Part shown: positions 50,614 through 52,724 of the stretch, in pieces | Layout: each line of letters begins with the position of its first letter | How positions within the stretch are numbered: position 1 is the first letter of the stretch | Source of the DNA: Deltaproteobacteria bacterium | Lineage (GTDB): Bacteria > Myxococcota_A > UBA9160 > UBA6930 | DNA: 52,724 bases | Assembly: GCA_029261815.1 (NCBI GenBank) | Contig: JAJDAQ010000032.1 | Span: forward strand, 1 to 52,724 | Direction: 5' to 3' | Program-made: the position numbers and the translations under genes | Notes under the pieces: generated by a model | Database searches by the model: none | The model's input: the letters and a program-made list of their open reading frames with translations, nothing else | What the model was told of the DNA's origin: nothing

Positions 50614-52724
50614 CCGTCCGTGACGTCGAGGGCGACGGCGCAGAACTTGAACTCCGGGATCTTTCCAACAGGGTCGAGTTGGTCCGTGGTGAGGATGTTG
50701 GCGGCTGCTTCGCGGAAGTGGAAGGGAATGAAGACCGAGCCCGGTTGGGTGTTGCGGCTGCGCCGCGCCGCGAGCCGAACCTCGCCGCGGCGTGAGCGCA
50801 CACACAGGAACGCACCCTCTTCGATCCCGAGGCGATCGCAGTCGTCCGGGTGGATTTCGACAAAGGCCTCGGGTTGCAGTGTCGAAAGCGCATGGGAGCG
50901 CCGCGTCATGACCCCGGTATGCCAGTGTTCTAGGACCCGGCCCGTGACGAGGATGAATGGGAAATCGCCATCAGGAAGCTCGGCGGCGCCTTCGTGCTCG
51001 GCGGCGACGAAGCGGGCGCGGCCGTTTTCGGTCGGAAAGCGGTCGCCAAACATGACGACGGTGCCGTCGGACGATTCCGGATCGGGACACGGGTAGAGCT
51101 TTCCGGTCGCGCCCAGATTCTCGTAGGTGAGTCCACCGTAGGCGTCGGTCACCGAGACCATCTCATCGAAGATCTCGCTGGACGAGGCGTAGTTCATCGG
51201 GAAGCCCATCCGATTCGCGATCTCGCACGTGATCTGCCAGTCGCCACGCGCCTCGCCGGGGGCATCGAGCGACGGCCGTCCCACCTGTACCCGGCGATCC
51301 GTGTTGGTGTAGGTCCCGAGCTTCTCGAGTGCGGAGCTGGCGGGCAGAACGACGTCGGCGAACTCCGCGGTCTCGGTCAGGAAGATGTCCTGCACCACGA
51401 GAAAGTCGAGGTTCGTCAGGCCCTTTCGGATCTCGTTGATGTTGGGCTCCGACAGGAAGGGATTCTCCCCGAGCATGTACATCCCGCGAATGATGCCGTC
51501 GCGAGCCCCCTCGAGGATCTCCACCGAGGTCAGCCCTGCGGACCCGCTGAGTTCGGTTTCCCAGGCGGCTTCGAAACGCGCCTTGGCTGCCGCTGCAGTC
51601 ACGGGCTGGTAGCCGGGGTAGCTCATCGGGATGAGGCCCGCGTCAGACGCCCCTTGCACGTTGTTCTGGCCGCGCAGTGGATGAAGGCCCGTGCCCGGGC
51701 GTCCGATGTTGCCTGTCATGAGCGCCAATGAGATGAGACAGCGGCAGTTGTCCGTACCATGGACGTGTTGGCTCATGCCCATGCCCCAGTAGCTGATCGC
51801 GCCCCGCGCCCTCCCGTACTCGATCGCGACTTCGCGCAACGTCTCGGCGTCGATGCCGCAGATGCCGGCGACGCGCTCTGGGGTGTAGGCGGCCACCGTG
51901 CGCGCCACTTCTTCGAAGTCCGTCGTGCGCCCGGCAATGAAGGCTTCGTCTGTCAGGCCTTCGGCGAGGATGACGTTCATCATGCCGTTGTAGAAGGCGA
52001 CGTCGGTTCCCGAACGAATCTGGCAGAAACGCCAGGCGTGGTCGGCGATCTGACTCCGGCGGGGGTCGACGACGATCAACTTCGTCCCGTTCCGTGCCGC
52101 GTCCTTGAAGAAAGTGGCGGCAACCGGATGGTTGGCCGTGGTGTTGGTCCCCGTCAGGAGTGCCACGTCGGCGTTGACGATGTCTCCGTAGGTGGTCGTG
52201 ACGGCACCGGATCCGATCATCTGCAGCAGTGCAGCGACGGAAGACGCGTGACAGAGGCGCGTGCAATGGTCGACGTTGTTCGTGCCGAACGCGGTGCGTA
52301 CCAGCTTCTGGAAGACGTAGGCCTCTTCGTTGCTGCACTTGGCGGAGCCGAAGCCGGCCAACGCGTCCGGGCCATGTTCGCGCTTCACGTCGAGAAGCCG
52401 CGTCGCCACGAGATCGAGTGCTTCCTCCCAGGAAGCCTCCCGGAAGGCGGGGAGGACTTCGTCGTAGTCGACGACGCCGCCCGGCTTCCCCGGCCGCCGA
52501 CGTTTACCCTCGACTTCGGCCGACAACGCGTGTTTCGGGTAGTCGATACGGATCAGCGGCTTCGTGAGGCGATGGGGATGGGACACGTAGTCGAAGCCGT
52601 AGCGTCCCTTCACGCAGAGTCGGCCCTGGTTGCCCGGACTCTCGCGCCCTTCGGCGAACACCACTTCATTGCGTGCGCGATCGACATGATAGGTGAGCGC
52701 GCAGCCGACACCGCAGTACGGGCA
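50610..52724 (-). CDS. Formate dehydrogenase-like molybdopterin oxidoreductase, N-terminus cut by window edge
   Basis: The visible part has 704 residues and lacks only a short N-terminal piece, because the frame is open to the window edge at 52724. It starts with a [4Fe-4S] site (CPYCGVGC...LCVKG, Cys spacing C-x2-C-x3-C-x~28-C). The catalytic loop reads DHCTRLCHASSV: a Cys where selenocysteine sits in other formate dehydrogenases, with no in-frame TGA. Later motifs include DPRRSQIADHAW, GMGMSQHVHGTDNCRC, QNNVQGASDAG, GENPFLSEPNINE and VLPASSALEKLGTYTNTDRRVQ, all of FdhA/FdhF type, so CO2/formate chemistry with a Mo- or W-bis-MGD cofactor is likely. The next gene is YqeC-like. Confidence 0.94.
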   Translation of the reverse strand, partial: CPYCGVGCALTYHVDRARNEVVFAEGRESPGNQGRLCVKGRYGFDYVSHPHRLTKPLIRIDYPKHALSAEVEGKRRRPGKPGGVVDYDEVLPAFREASWEEALDLVATRLLDVKREHGPDALAGFGSAKCSNEEAYVFQKLVRTAFGTNNVDHCTRLCHASSVAALLQMIGSGAVTTTYGDIVNADVALLTGTNTTANHPVAATFFKDAARNGTKLIVVDPRRSQIADHAWRFCQIRSGTDVAFYNGMMNVILAEGLTDEAFIAGRTTDFEEVARTVAAYTPERVAGICGIDAETLREVAIEYGRARGAISYWGMGMSQHVHGTDNCRCLISLALMTGNIGRPGTGLHPLRGQNNVQGASDAGLIPMSYPGYQPVTAAAAKARFEAAWETELSGSAGLTSVEILEGARDGIIRGMYMLGENPFLSEPNINEIRKGLTNLDFLVVQDIFLTETAEFADVVLPASSALEKLGTYTNTDRRVQVGRPSLDAPGEARGDWQITCEIANRMGFPMNYASSSEIFDEMVSVTDAYGGLTYENLGATGKLYPCPDPESSDGTVVMFGDRFPTENGRARFVAAEHEGAAELPDGDFPFILVTGRVLEHWHTGVMTRRSHALSTLQPEAFVEIHPDDCDRLGIEEGAFLCVRSRRGEVRLAARRSRNTQPGSVFIPFHFREAAANILTTDQLDPVGKIPEFKFCAVALDVTDG

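Noticed and set aside
50610..52724. Possible selenocysteine in the formate dehydrogenase
   Set aside because: The catalytic position is a Cys codon (DHCTRLCH) and no in-frame TGA is present in the visible chain.

Overview
The window is GC-rich, has no rRNA or tRNA gene that I can see, and is densely coded on both strands. The organism is a diderm (Gram-negative) bacterium: there are beta-barrel outer-membrane proteins, signal peptides and a probable Tat substrate. Many genes belong to families best known from aerobic lipid and steroid degraders: acyl-CoA dehydrogenase pairs, Baeyer-Villiger-type monooxygenases, a CaiB/BaiF CoA-transferase, a WS/DGAT wax synthase, a carotenoid oxygenase and SnoaL-like proteins. 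A Myxococcota, Binatota or other deltaproteobacterium-like lineage fits, but this is inference from gene content only.

Left part (1-11.1 kb): a truncated sensor histidine kinase, a porin and a small periplasmic phosphate-binding-protein-like protein precede a tightly coupled operon. That operon encodes a thermostable-hemolysin-family protein, an AMP-dependent acyl ligase, a heme-oxygenase-like diiron oxidase (HDO) candidate, an SDR and a DoxX-like membrane protein. Directly before it lies a four-unit, 11-bp-periodic direct repeat of the kind bound by OmpR/PhoB regulators. This cluster is my best candidate for an undescribed pathway. A TPR-like secreted protein, a D-aminoacylase-family amidohydrolase and an AlgE-like barrel follow.

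11.2-24 kb: two GT2 glycosyltransferases and a methyltransferase, a tiny membrane protein, a membrane-bound LuxR-type regulator, a Tat-exported DSD1-like PLP enzyme diverging from an acyl-CoA dehydrogenase pair across a promoter with two palindromes, a DapB-like oxidoreductase, a BASS-type transporter, a SnoaL-like protein, an APH-family kinase and a beta-lactamase-fold hydrolase.

24-31.5 kb: a wax-ester/triacylglycerol synthase is translationally coupled to a lysine-rich coiled-coil protein and followed by a possible LmeA-like lipid-binding protein; together they look like a lipid-inclusion module. Then come a gene remnant, a GH2 glycosidase, a SnoaL-like protein and a fused tandem CaiB/BaiF protein in which both catalytic aspartates seem to be replaced.

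31.5-41.2 kb: a sterol-desaturase-family hydroxylase diverging from a carotenoid oxygenase; a GntR/UTRA regulator with a palindromic operator candidate heading a three-gene gntR-trpB-trpA operon; two hypothetical proteins; a Baeyer-Villiger-type monooxygenase and a Nudix hydrolase.

41.2-52.7 kb: thiolase, a second Baeyer-Villiger-type monooxygenase and an FMN reductase on one strand, a PhyH dioxygenase, SnoaL and GFA proteins, an ACAD10/11-like acyl-CoA dehydrogenase, an OB-fold DUF3127 protein with an SSB-like C-terminal tip, a serine hydrolase, and a YqeC-like protein overlapping a cysteine-type formate dehydrogenase that runs off the right edge.
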